Source: Actinomadura rifamycini DSM 43936 | GTDB lineage: Bacteria; Actinomycetota; Actinomycetes; Streptosporangiales; Streptosporangiaceae | Length of the DNA stretch: 64,000 nt | Assembly (NCBI RefSeq): GCF_000425065.1 | Contig: NZ_AULB01000008.1 | Span: forward strand, 248,001-312,000 | Reading direction: 5' to 3' | In this document: in pieces, positions 17,460 to 25,896 of the stretch | How positions within the stretch are numbered: position 1 is the first letter of the stretch | Layout of the letters: each line of letters opens with the position of its first letter | Notes under the pieces: model-generated | Told to the model about the DNA's origin: nothing | What the model saw: the letters and a program-made list of their open reading frames with translations, nothing else | Database searches by the model: none | Made by a program: the position numbers and the translations under genes

Positions 17460-18455
17460 ATGACCATGCCTTGGCCCGTCGAGCCCATGACGGCCGCCAC
17501 CGGGGACCTCCCCGGCGACGGCGCGCGCTGGGGCCTCGAGCTGAAGTGGGACGGCGTCCGCGCGGTGGCGCAGGTGTCGGCCGACGGCCTGCGCGCGGCC
17601 GGGCGGCGCGGCGGCGACGTCGCGTCCCGCTACCCGGAGCTGTCCGCCCTGGTGGACCTGCTGCCGGGGCACGACGCCGTGCTGGACGGCGAGGTCGTCG
17701 CGTTCGACCGCCGGGGCAGGCCGAGCTTCGAGCGGCTGCAGCGGCGGATGCACGTGGCGCACCCCGACCCCCGGCTCGTCCGGGACGTCCCGGTCCGGTA
17801 CGTGGTGTTCGACCTGCTCTACCTGGACGGGTACATCCTGTTCGACACCCCGTACGCGGACCGGCGGGCGCTCCTCAGCGGGCTCGACATCGCCGGCGGC
17901 GGCCCCGTCGAGGTGCCCCCGTACCTGGACGGCGGCGACGCCGAGCAGGTCGCGGAACTGCTCGCGTTCACGCGCGAGCAGCACCTCGAGGGCCTCCTCG
18001 CCAAGCGCCTCGACTCGCCGTACCGTCCGGGCCGCCGCGTCGACTACTGGCGGAAGGTGAAGAACTTCCTCACCCGCGAGGTGGTCGTGTGCGGCTGGAA
18101 GCCCGGCAAGGGGCGGCGCGAAGGCGGGGTGGGGTCCCTCCTGCTCGGCGAGTACGACGGCAAGGGACGGCTGGGGTTCGTCGGCCACGTCGGCACCGGC
18201 TTCTCCGACCGCTTCCTCGACGAGCTGTACGAGATCCTCTGGCCGCTGCGGCGCCCGACCAGCCCCTACGACGACCCCGTCCCGCGCGAGTTCGCCCGCG
18301 ACGCGCAGTGGGTTGAGCCGAACCTCGTCGGGGAGGTCGCCTACAGCGCCCGCACCCGGGACGGACGCCTCCGCTTTCCGTCCTGGCGCGGGCTCCGCGA
18401 CGACAAGGACCCACGGGAAGTGACGAGCGAGCAAGGGGCCGTGAGTGAGCAGTAA
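17460..18455 (+). CDS. ligD (ligase domain): ATP-dependent DNA ligase, LigD ligase-domain type
   Basis: This 331-residue protein seals breaks in NHEJ. The adenylated lysine lies in ELKWDGVRA (about residues 27-35). Other nucleotidyltransferase motifs are LDGEVVAFD, FDLLYLDG, EGLLAKRLDSPY and WRKVKN, followed by an OB-fold domain (about 205-320). In many bacteria this domain is fused to polymerase and phosphoesterase domains; here it is a stand-alone gene whose last 11 bases overlap the polymerase gene. The start ATG 17460 directly precedes TMPWPVEPM, the usual N terminus of this domain. Confidence 0.93.
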   Translation: MTMPWPVEPMTAATGDLPGDGARWGLELKWDGVRAVAQVSADGLRAAGRRGGDVASRYPELSALVDLLPGHDAVLDGEVVAFDRRGRPSFERLQRRMHVAHPDPRLVRDVPVRYVVFDLLYLDGYILFDTPYADRRALLSGLDIAGGGPVEVPPYLDGGDAEQVAELLAFTREQHLEGLLAKRLDSPYRPGRRVDYWRKVKNFLTREVVVCGWKPGKGRREGGVGSLLLGEYDGKGRLGFVGHVGTGFSDRFLDELYEILWPLRRPTSPYDDPVPREFARDAQWVEPNLVGEVAYSARTRDGRLRFPSWRGLRDDKDPREVTSEQGAVSEQ

Positions 18456-19350
18456 ACGGGTGGAGGTCGACGGAAGAACGCTCGGCCTGTCCAACCTGGA
18501 CAAGAACCTCTACCCCGCATTCACCAAGGGCGAGGTCATCGACTACTACGCGCGCGTCGCACCGGTCATGCTGCCGCACCTGGAGAACCGTCCCGCGACC
18601 CGCATCCGCTGGCCCGACGGCGTGGACGGCGGCAAGTTCTTCGAGAAGAACGCACCCTCCCACACCCCCGACTGGGTACGCACCGCGACCGTCCCGAGCC
18701 CCGGCAGCACCCGAGGACGCGACACGGTCGACTACGTCGTCGTCGACGATCTGGCCACGCTCGTCTGGTGCGCCAACCTCGCGGCCCTCGAACTGCACGT
18801 CCCGCAGTGGAAAGTGGGGCCGCGCGGCAAAGTGCACACTCCCGACCTCCTGGTGTTCGACCTCGACCCGGGGCCGCCCGCCACGATCGTCGAAGCATGC
18901 GAGGTCGCCGCCCTGCTCCGCGACCTGCTCGCCGAGGACGGCCTCGAGTCGTACCCCAAGACCAGCGGCAAGAAGGGTTTGCACCTGTACGTCCCCATCA
19001 AGGAGCCCCCGCAGGCCGAACGGACGTCCGAGTACGCGAAGGCCGCCGCCCAGAACCTCGCCGGAGAGCACCGCGGCCTCGTCGTCGCCAAGATGGAGAA
19101 GCGCCTGCGCAAAGGCAAGGTGTTCGTCGACTGGAGCCAGAACAACCCCGCCAAGACCACCGTCGCGCCCTACTCCCTCCGCGCCGCGGACCGCCCCGCC
19201 GTCTCGACGCCCCTCACCTGGGACGAACTCGGCGCCTGCAAGGACGCCGCCGACCTCGTCTTCACGCCCGACGAGGCCCTCGCCCGCATCGACGAGCGCG
19301 GCGACCTCCTCGCACCGCTCCTCGCGGAGGACCGCCCCGCCCTCCCCTAA
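18445..19350 (+). CDS. ligD (polymerase domain): LigD-type polymerase (AEP/PrimPol) domain protein
   Basis: This 301-residue protein is the NHEJ polymerase that fills or extends ends. It shows the AEP metal motif FDLDPG (about residues 138-143), SGKKGLHLYVP and DWSQNNPAKTTVAPYS, and the start-proximal SNLDKNLYPAFTKGEV typical of LigD-Pol. The GTG start at 18445 overlaps the ligase gene, so the two are translationally coupled. No 3'-phosphoesterase domain of LigD is found in the window, so end cleaning must come from elsewhere or be absent. Confidence 0.93.
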   Translation: MSSKRVEVDGRTLGLSNLDKNLYPAFTKGEVIDYYARVAPVMLPHLENRPATRIRWPDGVDGGKFFEKNAPSHTPDWVRTATVPSPGSTRGRDTVDYVVVDDLATLVWCANLAALELHVPQWKVGPRGKVHTPDLLVFDLDPGPPATIVEACEVAALLRDLLAEDGLESYPKTSGKKGLHLYVPIKEPPQAERTSEYAKAAAQNLAGEHRGLVVAKMEKRLRKGKVFVDWSQNNPAKTTVAPYSLRAADRPAVSTPLTWDELGACKDAADLVFTPDEALARIDERGDLLAPLLAEDRPALP

Positions 19351-19445
19351 CGCCCCGGCTGCCCTATGTGTTGGATTCGCCACGCTCCGGCACCGCCGTC
19401 CGCCACTATGAGGCGGGGGACACCACACGGGGAAGGACCGGGCAG

Positions 19446-20783
19446 TTGAACCACCACTACGACGCCGTGGTGCTGGGCGGCGGCACCGCGGGGGAGCGCA
19501 TCGCCGCGGGCCTCGCCCGCGCCGGGCGCGACGTCGCGCTCGTCGAGGACCGCCTGGTCGGCGGGATCTCACCGTACTTCGCGTGCCTGCCGTCCACGTC
19601 GCTGCTGCAGTCGGCGCGGCGGGGCGAGCCGTGGGAACTCGCGGTCGCCCGGCGCGACGCGCTCACCGGCGGCCGCACCGACGACCGCGCCGCCGCCCGG
19701 ATGGCCGAGGCGGGCGTGACCGTCCTGCGCGGCCGCGGCCGCGTCGCCGGCCCCGGCCGCGTCGAGGTCGACGGCGCCCCGCACGGCTACGCCGAACTCG
19801 TCGTCTGCACCGGCAGCGAGCCGGTCATCCCGCCGGTGGACGGGCTCGCCGACGTCCCGCTGTGGACCAGCGACGACGCCCTCTCCGTCCCCGACCTGCC
19901 GCGCCGCCTCGCCGTCCTCGGCGGCGGCCCGGTCGGCTGCGAGCTCGCGCAGGTGTACGCGTCGTTCGGCTCGCAGGTCGCGCTGGTCGAGGCGTCCGGG
20001 CGGCTGCTGGCCGCCGAGGCCCCGTTCGCGGGCGACGTCCTCGCCGACGCGCTCCGCCGGACGGGCGTCGACCTGCGGCTCGGCGCGGACGTCGCGCGCA
20101 TCGAGCGCAAGGAGTCCGGCCTGCGGTTCTGGCTGTCCGACGGCGGCACCCTCGACGCCGACCGGGTCCTCGTCGCCGCGGGCCGCCGCCCCCGCGCCGC
20201 CGGCCTCGGCCTGGAAACGCTCGGCCTCTCCCCCGGCCGAGGCGTCCCCGTGGACCCCACGTGCCGCGTGCAGGGCGTCGAGGGGGGCGTGTGGGCCGCC
20301 GGCGACGTCACCGGCGTCGCGCGCACGACCCATGCGGCCCGTTACCAGGCGGACATCGTCCTCGCCAACCTCCTCGGCGGCCGCCGCGAAGCCGACTACC
20401 GCGCCATCCCCCGCGTCGTCCACACCGTCCCCACCGTGTACGCGGTCGGGATCACACCGGGACAGGCCGCCGAACTCGGCATAGACGTCGCCGCCGCCGG
20501 GTACGACCTCGCCGCGACGGCCCGAGCCGCGGTCGCGGCCGACGTCCCGGGCCGGGTGGAGCTGTACGCCGACCGCGCCCGCGGCCTGCTGATCGGCGCC
20601 GCCGCGGCCGGACTCCACGCCGAGGAGTGGATGAGCGAGATCGCGCTGGCCATCCGCGCCGAGACGCCGCTGAGCCTGCTCGCCGACGTCGTGCACGCGT
20701 TCCCGACGTACGGCGAGTCCCTCGAGGCGCCCCTGCGCGACCTGGCCGGGCGCCTCGCCGCACCAGAGGAGGAAGCGCGATGA
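19446..20783 (+). CDS. FAD/NAD(P)-dependent pyridine nucleotide-disulfide oxidoreductase-like protein lacking one redox Cys
   Basis: This 445-residue flavoprotein has the class I disulfide reductase fold: N-terminal FAD motif VLGGGTAGERIA (about residues 8-19), NAD(P) motif AVLGGGPVGCELAQ (about 158-171), the second FAD contact VWAAGDVTG (about 283-291) and the dimerisation domain ending HAFPTYGESLEAP. The redox-active CxxxxC is altered: where lipoamide or mercuric reductases read GGTCxNxGCxPxK, this has GGISPYFACLPST, so the first Cys is Ser while the second is kept. It may be a non-disulfide oxidoreductase. The start is TTG at 19446, with AAGGA at 19433-19437 and proper spacing. It overlaps the next gene as ATGA. 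Confidence 0.85.
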   Translation: MNHHYDAVVLGGGTAGERIAAGLARAGRDVALVEDRLVGGISPYFACLPSTSLLQSARRGEPWELAVARRDALTGGRTDDRAAARMAEAGVTVLRGRGRVAGPGRVEVDGAPHGYAELVVCTGSEPVIPPVDGLADVPLWTSDDALSVPDLPRRLAVLGGGPVGCELAQVYASFGSQVALVEASGRLLAAEAPFAGDVLADALRRTGVDLRLGADVARIERKESGLRFWLSDGGTLDADRVLVAAGRRPRAAGLGLETLGLSPGRGVPVDPTCRVQGVEGGVWAAGDVTGVARTTHAARYQADIVLANLLGGRREADYRAIPRVVHTVPTVYAVGITPGQAAELGIDVAAAGYDLAATARAAVAADVPGRVELYADRARGLLIGAAAAGLHAEEWMSEIALAIRAETPLSLLADVVHAFPTYGESLEAPLRDLAGRLAAPEEEAR

Positions 20784-20971
20784 GCGAGACCGACGACCTG
20801 GCGCAGACGCCCGACGACGCCCCCGAGGCCGACGCCGCCGAACAGCGCGCCGTCCTCGACGACACCGACGACGGCCCCGACGCCGTCCCGCGCATCCCGC
20901 TGGACGCCAACGAAGCCGACGCCGCCGAACAGAGCCGCGAAGTCCCCATCGACGAAGACGACTACCGTTGA
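20780..20971 (+). CDS. small acidic protein with duplicated EADAAEQ motif
   Basis: This 63-residue, strongly acidic and probably disordered protein contains the segment EADAAEQ twice, each followed by an acidic stretch ending in D-D or E-D-D. Similar actinobacterial small proteins carry repeated E-A-D-x-x-E-Q units, but I know no function. The ATG overlaps the flavoprotein stop (ATGA) and follows a good AGGAGGAAG site, so it is made together with the flavoprotein. Confidence 0.75.
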   Translation: MSETDDLAQTPDDAPEADAAEQRAVLDDTDDGPDAVPRIPLDANEADAAEQSREVPIDEDDYR

Positions 20972-21063
20972 CCCCGCCCCGGCCCCCGTCCCGCGACCGG
21001 GAACGCCCGGGCTCGGAAAGGCAAATACACTGGCCTGCGCGTAGGTAGACGTCGGCTTTGTTA

Positions 21064-21093
21064 GTGACCCGCGAGGTTACCGACGCGTAGGAT
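21064..21093 (+). promoter_or_regulatory. probable promoter with inverted repeat upstream of tetR-DUF3107
   Basis: TGACCC (21066-21071 region) and TAGGAT (21088-21093) are spaced like -35 and -10 elements. GTGACC-CGCGA-GGTTAC (21064-21080) is an inverted repeat with one mismatch overlapping the -35, suitable for autoregulation by the TetR protein that follows. Inferred from pattern only. Confidence 0.45.
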
Positions 21094-21156
21094 GATGGGA
21101 TTGTCTCCCCGCGACGGACACCCATACCCGTCGCACTGATTCGGTGATCGGAGAGT

Positions 21157-21780
21157 GTGGTGACCGCGACCCCGGACGCCCGCCCCCGTGGCACACGACT
21201 GCCGCGACTGGCGCGCCGTAGGCAACTCCTCGGCGCGGCCCAGGAGGTGTTCGTCGCCCAGGGGTACCACGCGGCGGCGATGGACGAGATCGCCGAACGC
21301 GCAGGCGTCAGCAAGCCCGTCCTGTACCAGCACTTCCCGGGCAAGCTCGAGCTGTACCTGGCGCTGCTCGACGAGCACGCCGAGGCCCTCGTGAAGATCG
21401 TCCGCGACGCGCTGGAGTCCACGACGGACAACAAGCTGCGGGTGCAGGCCAGCATGCAGGCGTTCTACGACTTCGTCGCCGGCGACGGCGAGGCGTACCG
21501 GCTCGTGTTCGAGTCCGACCTGCGCAACGTCGCGCCCGTCCGGGCCCGGGTCGACCGCGCCAACCAGCAGTGCGCCGAGATGATCGCCCAGGTCATCGCC
21601 GAGGACACCGACGCCCCCCGCGACGAGGCGCACCTGCTCGGCATGGGCCTGGTCGGGATGGCCGAGGTCAGCGCGCGCTACTGGCTGTCGCAGCACCGGG
21701 CGATCCCGAAGGACACCGCCGAGAAGATCATCGCGCGGCTCGCCTGGCGCGGGATCTCCGGCTTCCCCCGGACGACCTGA
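21157..21780 (+). CDS. TetR/AcrR family regulator
   Basis: This 207-residue protein has a clear N-terminal helix-turn-helix (about residues 20-66: LGAAQEVFVAQGYHAAAMDE, then GVSKPVLYQHFPGK) and an all-helical C-terminal domain. It starts at GTG 21157, or the adjacent GTG at 21160, after GGAGAG. A TetR gene directly upstream of a DUF3107 gene and near moeZ, adnAB and rhlE is a recurring actinobacterial arrangement. The regulon is unknown; an inverted repeat in its own promoter suggests autoregulation. Confidence 0.9.
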   Translation: MVTATPDARPRGTRLPRLARRRQLLGAAQEVFVAQGYHAAAMDEIAERAGVSKPVLYQHFPGKLELYLALLDEHAEALVKIVRDALESTTDNKLRVQASMQAFYDFVAGDGEAYRLVFESDLRNVAPVRARVDRANQQCAEMIAQVIAEDTDAPRDEAHLLGMGLVGMAEVSARYWLSQHRAIPKDTAEKIIARLAWRGISGFPRTT

Positions 21781-21886
21781 CCGCGGTTTCACCCGCGAGG
21801 GGCCGCACGGCGGACGATCTCCGTGCGACCATCGGAGACGGGGCCGCCGGGCGTCGGCGGGCCGGAGCAGACGACGGGAGCATCAC

Positions 21887-22111
21887 GTGCAGGTTCGCAT
21901 CGGCGTGCAGTCCGTGCCCAAGGAACTCGTGGTCGAGACGGCGCAGTCCGCCGACGAGATCCAGAAGTCCCTCGCCGACGCGCTCGCCCAGGACAACGGC
22001 GTCCTCGTGCTGCGGGACCGCCGGTCCGGCCGCGTCGTCGTCCCCGCCCGCAGCGTCGGCTACCTGGAGATCGCCGAGGACGAGCAGCGCAGCGTCGGCT
22101 TCGGCTCCTGA
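21887..22111 (+). CDS. DUF3107 family protein
   Basis: This 74-residue protein matches the DUF3107 family (TB9.4-like in mycobacteria): an MQVRIGVQ strand, a helix with SADEIQKSLADAL, and the strand-rich end VVVPARSVGYLEI. The start is GTG 21887 after GGGAG. No molecular function is known. It follows tetR by about 106 bases on the same strand and probably shares its transcript, as in other actinobacteria. Confidence 0.9.
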   Translation: MQVRIGVQSVPKELVVETAQSADEIQKSLADALAQDNGVLVLRDRRSGRVVVPARSVGYLEIAEDEQRSVGFGS

Positions 22112-22638
22112 CGGCTCGCGCGCGGCCCCGGCCGCCCGACCTCTTTCCTTACCTCCGCTCGTCCTCGCCTTGACGCGGCCGGGACGCTCCGGCACCGTGC
22201 CGGGTGTCCGGATGTGGCCGCCCCGCCGGAGGTTTGAGCCCGCCGCGACGCAGGCCCACCGCGCCCTCCGCGGCGCACCCGGGGAATACCTTCCGCATCC
22301 CCGGCGTTGGGTGAAGAGATCGGCTATTGGTGTAGGCAATCAACGGTCGGTACACTGCGTCGCGGAGTGTGACCGCACGCAGCCACAGTGAGTGACTGCT
22401 TTCAACCCCTGACTGCGGTCGCCGAGTAATTTGATTGACGGCTGGTCCCTCCCGCGCGAGCGCGCGGCCACAGGAAGCGACCGGCGGGCACGCCCGGACG
22501 GTGCGGCCCGCCCGAGGCCCGTCCTGTCTTCGGATGACAGGGCCCGCGACCGTCCCGCCCGTCGGCAGCCGGCCGGCCCGGGCGCCGCGCCGCGCCGCAC
22601 CGGGGAGCGAGGACCCCGCATATTGGAGGCTGAAAGCC
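22112..22638 (+). promoter_or_regulatory. long non-coding leader of the helicase gene with a candidate promoter
   Basis: No convincing gene lies in this 527-base stretch. A candidate promoter is TTGGTG (22327-22332), an 18-base spacer and TACACT (22351-22356). This would give a 5' untranslated region of about 275 bases, including a locally AT-rich patch near 22420-22440. Long leaders are common for cold-shock-type DEAD-box helicase genes, where they allow RNA-structure control; such control here is inference. GGAGG at 22625-22629 is the ribosome site. Confidence 0.5.
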
Positions 22639-24108
22639 CTGACTACCTTTCGTGACCTCGGGGTCGTCCCCGAGATAGCAGACGCCCTCGAGACCGAGGG
22701 CATCGTGGAAGCGTTCCCGATCCAGGAGCTCGCCCTGCCGATCGCGCTGGGCGGGCACGACATCATCGGCCAGGCCCGCACGGGCACCGGCAAGACGCTC
22801 GCGTTCGGCATCGCCGTCCTGCAGCGCATCCGGCACGGCGGCCGCAAGCCGCAGGCGCTGATCGTCGCCCCGACCCGCGAGCTGGCCCTGCAGGTCACCG
22901 ACGACCTGCTGGTCGCCGGCGGCAAGCTCGGCACCCGCGTGCTGTCGGTGTACGGCGGCCGCGCGTACGAACCGCAGATCTCGGCCCTGCGCGACGGCGT
23001 CGACGTCGTCGTCGGCACGCCCGGCCGGCTGCTCGACCTCGTCAAGCAGAAGCACCTCGACCTCTCCGAGATCGGCGTCCTCGTCCTGGACGAGGCCGAC
23101 CGCATGCTCGACCTCGGGTTCCTGCCCGACATCGAGCGGATCATCAAGAAGGTCCCGGACGTCCGGCAGACGATGCTCTTCTCGGCCACCATGCCGGGCG
23201 AGATCGTCGCGCTGTCGCGCAGCTACCTGACCCGGCCGACGAACGTGCGCGCCGAGGCGCACAGCGAGTCCGAGGCCACGCCGCAGGTCGTCCAGCACGT
23301 CTTCCAGGCCCACCAGATGGACAAGCCGGAGATGCTGGCGCGGCTGCTGCAGGCCGAAGGCCGCGGGCTGACGATGGTGTTCTGCCAGACGAAGCGCGCG
23401 TGCGACCGCGTCGCGTCCGACCTCGCCCAGCGCGGGTTCGACGCCGCCGCCGTGCACGGCGACCTCGGGCAGAGCCAGCGCGAGCGCGCGCTCCGCGCGT
23501 TCCGCAACGGCAAGATCGGCGTGCTGGTGGCCACCGACGTGGCGGCCCGCGGCCTCGACGTCGACGACGTGACCCACGTCGTCAACTACGAGTGCCCCGA
23601 CAGCGCCGACACCTACGTGCACCGCATCGGCCGCACCGGCCGCGCGGGCAAGGAGGGCGTCGCCGTCACGCTCGTCGACTGGTCCGACCTCACCCGGTGG
23701 AAGCTGATCAACGGTCAGCTCGACCTGCCGTTCGCGGCGCCGGAGGAGACCTACTCGACGTCGCCGCACTTCTTCGAGGCGCTCGGCATCCCCGCGGGGA
23801 CCAAGGGCCGGCTGCCGAAGGAGAAGCGCAACGACCGGGCCGGGCTGGACGCCGAGGAGCTCGAGGACATCGGCGAGACCGGCAAGGCCCGCAGCACCGG
23901 CGCGCCGCACGAGCGGGAGCGTCCGCGGCCGCCGCGCCGCAAGCGCAACCGGACCCGCACCCGCGGCGGCAAGCCGGTCGAGCAGGCGGCGCCGAAGGAC
24001 GACAACGTCGTCGACGCCGTCGCCACCGAGCGGAAGCGGAGCCGCACCCGGCGCCGCACCCGCGGCGGCAAGCCGGTCGCGGAGTCGACGGAGTCGCAGA
24101 CCGCCTGA
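22639..24108 (+). CDS. rhlE: DEAD-box RNA helicase, RhlE-like
   Basis: This SF2 helicase unwinds RNA. Motifs run in order: Q motif FPIQE, motif I ARTGTGKT, PTRELA, GG, TPGR, VLDEADRM, SAT, then in domain 2 VFCQTKRACD, TDVAARGLDV and HRIGRTGRAG. The C-terminal tail is basic and contains two near-identical RTRGGKP units, probably RNA-binding. The best start is CTG at 22639: GGAGG at 22625-22629 is 9 bases upstream and the protein then begins TTFRDLGVVPEI, where homologues usually begin. The first ATG in frame (22534) has no ribosome site and would add an unusual Pro/Arg-rich segment. Length from CTG is 489 residues. Confidence 0.9.
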   Translation: MTTFRDLGVVPEIADALETEGIVEAFPIQELALPIALGGHDIIGQARTGTGKTLAFGIAVLQRIRHGGRKPQALIVAPTRELALQVTDDLLVAGGKLGTRVLSVYGGRAYEPQISALRDGVDVVVGTPGRLLDLVKQKHLDLSEIGVLVLDEADRMLDLGFLPDIERIIKKVPDVRQTMLFSATMPGEIVALSRSYLTRPTNVRAEAHSESEATPQVVQHVFQAHQMDKPEMLARLLQAEGRGLTMVFCQTKRACDRVASDLAQRGFDAAAVHGDLGQSQRERALRAFRNGKIGVLVATDVAARGLDVDDVTHVVNYECPDSADTYVHRIGRTGRAGKEGVAVTLVDWSDLTRWKLINGQLDLPFAAPEETYSTSPHFFEALGIPAGTKGRLPKEKRNDRAGLDAEELEDIGETGKARSTGAPHERERPRPPRRKRNRTRTRGGKPVEQAAPKDDNVVDAVATERKRSRTRRRTRGGKPVAESTESQTA

Positions 24109-24166
24109 CCGGGGCCGCCCGGCCCCGGAAGGTCCGGCGACCGCGAGGCACCCGCTTCGCGGTCGC
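24109..24166. terminator. double hairpin between convergent rhlE and GDPD genes
   Basis: CCGGGGCC-GCCC-GGCCCCGG (24109-24128) is a perfect 8-bp stem directly after the rhlE stop. GCGACCGCGA and TCGCGGTCGC (24137-24146, 24157-24166) form a second 10-bp stem. Together they probably end both convergent transcripts. Confidence 0.7.
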
Positions 24167-24188
24167 GGTCCGCGGCGCGGACGGCCGC

Positions 24189-24866
24189 TCAGCCGTCCCG
24201 CAGACTCAGGGCCTTCGCGGGATGGTCCGTCACCAGGACGGCCACCCGCGGATCGCCCAGGAAGCGGCGCATCACCGGCTCCGCGTTCACCGTCCAGATC
24301 ATGGCGGGGAACCCGGCCCGCGCGCACTGCCGCAGCACGCCGACCCGCGCCAGCCGGTGGTTCAGCGCCACCATGTCGGCGCCCGCGCGGCGCATCAGCG
24401 GCAGCGGCGCGAAGTTGTGCGCCGCGCCCCGCTCCCACAGGTTCCGGCCGACCGACAGCGCCGTCATCGCCTGCGGGAACCGCGCCTTGATCTCGACCAG
24501 CGACGGCACCTCACCGGTCGTCACGACGAACTGCGGGCCGAACGCCTCCAGCGCCAGCGCGACCGTCTCGTGCTCGCAGCCGCGCTCCTTCAGGTCCAGA
24601 TGCCCCCGCGCCTTCCCGGCGATGATCTCCATGGCGTCCTCGACCAGCGGCACCGGGCGCGGCGACAGCTCCTGCACGCGCTCGTACGTCAGCCGCTTCA
24701 GCGGGAGCCCGCCCACCGTCGCGTCGTGGTGGACGACCAGGCGCCCGTCGCCCGTCCGGCGGATGTCGATCTCCACGTACTCGGCGCCGGACTCGGCCGC
24801 CTCCCGGAGGCCGTCCAGCCCCGCCTCGTCCCGCCGATGCGCGGACACGGCCGGCTTGGGTTGCAC
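24189..24866 (-). CDS. glycerophosphodiester phosphodiesterase family protein
   Basis: GDPD enzymes hydrolyse glycerophosphodiesters to glycerol-3-phosphate and an alcohol. The 225-residue TIM-barrel protein shows the N-terminal SAHR (usual HRG here HRR), the metal motif EYVEIDIRRTGDG with Glu-x-Asp, and VVHHDATV with the second catalytic His. HLDLKE and the late MIWTVN and VTDHPA segments also match the family. No signal peptide is visible, so it is cytoplasmic. The start is GTG 24866. It is divergent from an alpha/beta hydrolase with 72 bases between. Confidence 0.88.
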   Translation of the reverse strand: MQPKPAVSAHRRDEAGLDGLREAAESGAEYVEIDIRRTGDGRLVVHHDATVGGLPLKRLTYERVQELSPRPVPLVEDAMEIIAGKARGHLDLKERGCEHETVALALEAFGPQFVVTTGEVPSLVEIKARFPQAMTALSVGRNLWERGAAHNFAPLPLMRRAGADMVALNHRLARVGVLRQCARAGFPAMIWTVNAEPVMRRFLGDPRVAVLVTDHPAKALSLRDG

Positions 24867-24938
24867 GCTGTGGACGTTACCAGTGCGGGGCCGTCGCGGC
24901 AGGCCCGGCCCGAGGTCCGTTTAGTAAGGTGGCGCCCC

Positions 24939-25817
24939 GTGAGTACGCCCCGGTTCCTGACACTGCCCACCGGCGTCGCCCGCACGACGATCGAGACGTC
25001 CCGCGGTCCCTTCGCCGCCCTGGAGGCCCTCCCGGGCTCGGGGGTGTCCGAGCGCTGCCCCGCCCTGCTGGTGCCCGGTTACACCGGCAGCAAGGAGGAC
25101 TTCCTCGCCGTCCTGCAGCCCCTCGCCGCATCCGGCCGCCGGGTCGTCGCGATCGACCTCCGCGGCCAGTACGAGACGCCCGGCCCCGACGACCCGTCCG
25201 GCTACGGCCGGGCCTCCCTCGGCGAGGACGTCACCGCGCTGCTGGACGTCCTCGGCCCCGACCCCGTGCACCTCGTCGGGCACTCGTTCGGCGGGCTCGT
25301 CACCCGCGAGGCCGTCCTCGCCGACCGGGCCCGGCCCGCCTCCTACACGCTGATGGGGTCGGGCCCCGCCGCCATTTCCGGACCGACCGGCACCCGCGCG
25401 GCCGCCCTCCGCGACGCCCTTCCCGAGATGGGCATGCAAGCCATCTGGGACATCAGCATGGAACCCGAGCTGATCGCCAAAGGCGTCCCGCTGGACATCG
25501 TCGACTTCCTGAAGCGCCGCATGCTCGGCACGTCCGAGGCGGGCCTCATCGGCATGGCGCGCGAACTGCTCACCGCCCCCGACCGCACCGACGAACTGGC
25601 CAAACACTGCGCCGGCACCGGGCTGCGCACGCTCGTCCTGTACGGCGAGGACGACGACGCCTGGCCGCCCGAAACGCAGGCCGCGATGGCCGAACGGCTC
25701 ACCGCGGACCGAGTCGTCATCCCCTCCGCGGCCCACTCCCCCGCCGTCGAGGCCCCCGAAACGACGGCCGGCGCACTCATCGATTTCTGGAATCAGGCAG
25801 AACGCGCCCTGGGCTGA
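24939..25817 (+). CDS. alpha/beta hydrolase
   Basis: This 292-residue protein has the alpha/beta-hydrolase fold. The nucleophile elbow is GHSFGG, the acid lies in YGEDDDAW and the catalytic His in AAHSPAVE. VPGYTGSKEDF supplies the oxyanion loop. The lid region (about residues 140-200) is small. The GTG at 24939 gives the typical N terminus and follows AAGGTGG. The substrate cannot be predicted. It is the last ordinary gene before the accessory island that starts at 25897. Confidence 0.88.
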   Translation: MSTPRFLTLPTGVARTTIETSRGPFAALEALPGSGVSERCPALLVPGYTGSKEDFLAVLQPLAASGRRVVAIDLRGQYETPGPDDPSGYGRASLGEDVTALLDVLGPDPVHLVGHSFGGLVTREAVLADRARPASYTLMGSGPAAISGPTGTRAAALRDALPEMGMQAIWDISMEPELIAKGVPLDIVDFLKRRMLGTSEAGLIGMARELLTAPDRTDELAKHCAGTGLRTLVLYGEDDDAWPPETQAAMAERLTADRVVIPSAAHSPAVEAPETTAGALIDFWNQAERALG

Positions 25818-25896
25818 GAATTTCATGCGTGCACCCGCCCGTATTTCCGGGTTATCGTAACGCGCAGCCGCTTTCTCGCTTCGGGAGTTGATCAGC

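Noticed and set aside
22118..22150. GC hairpin followed by a T/C-rich stretch after DUF3107 as a terminator
   Set aside because: The loop would be only two bases and the stem short; not convincing.
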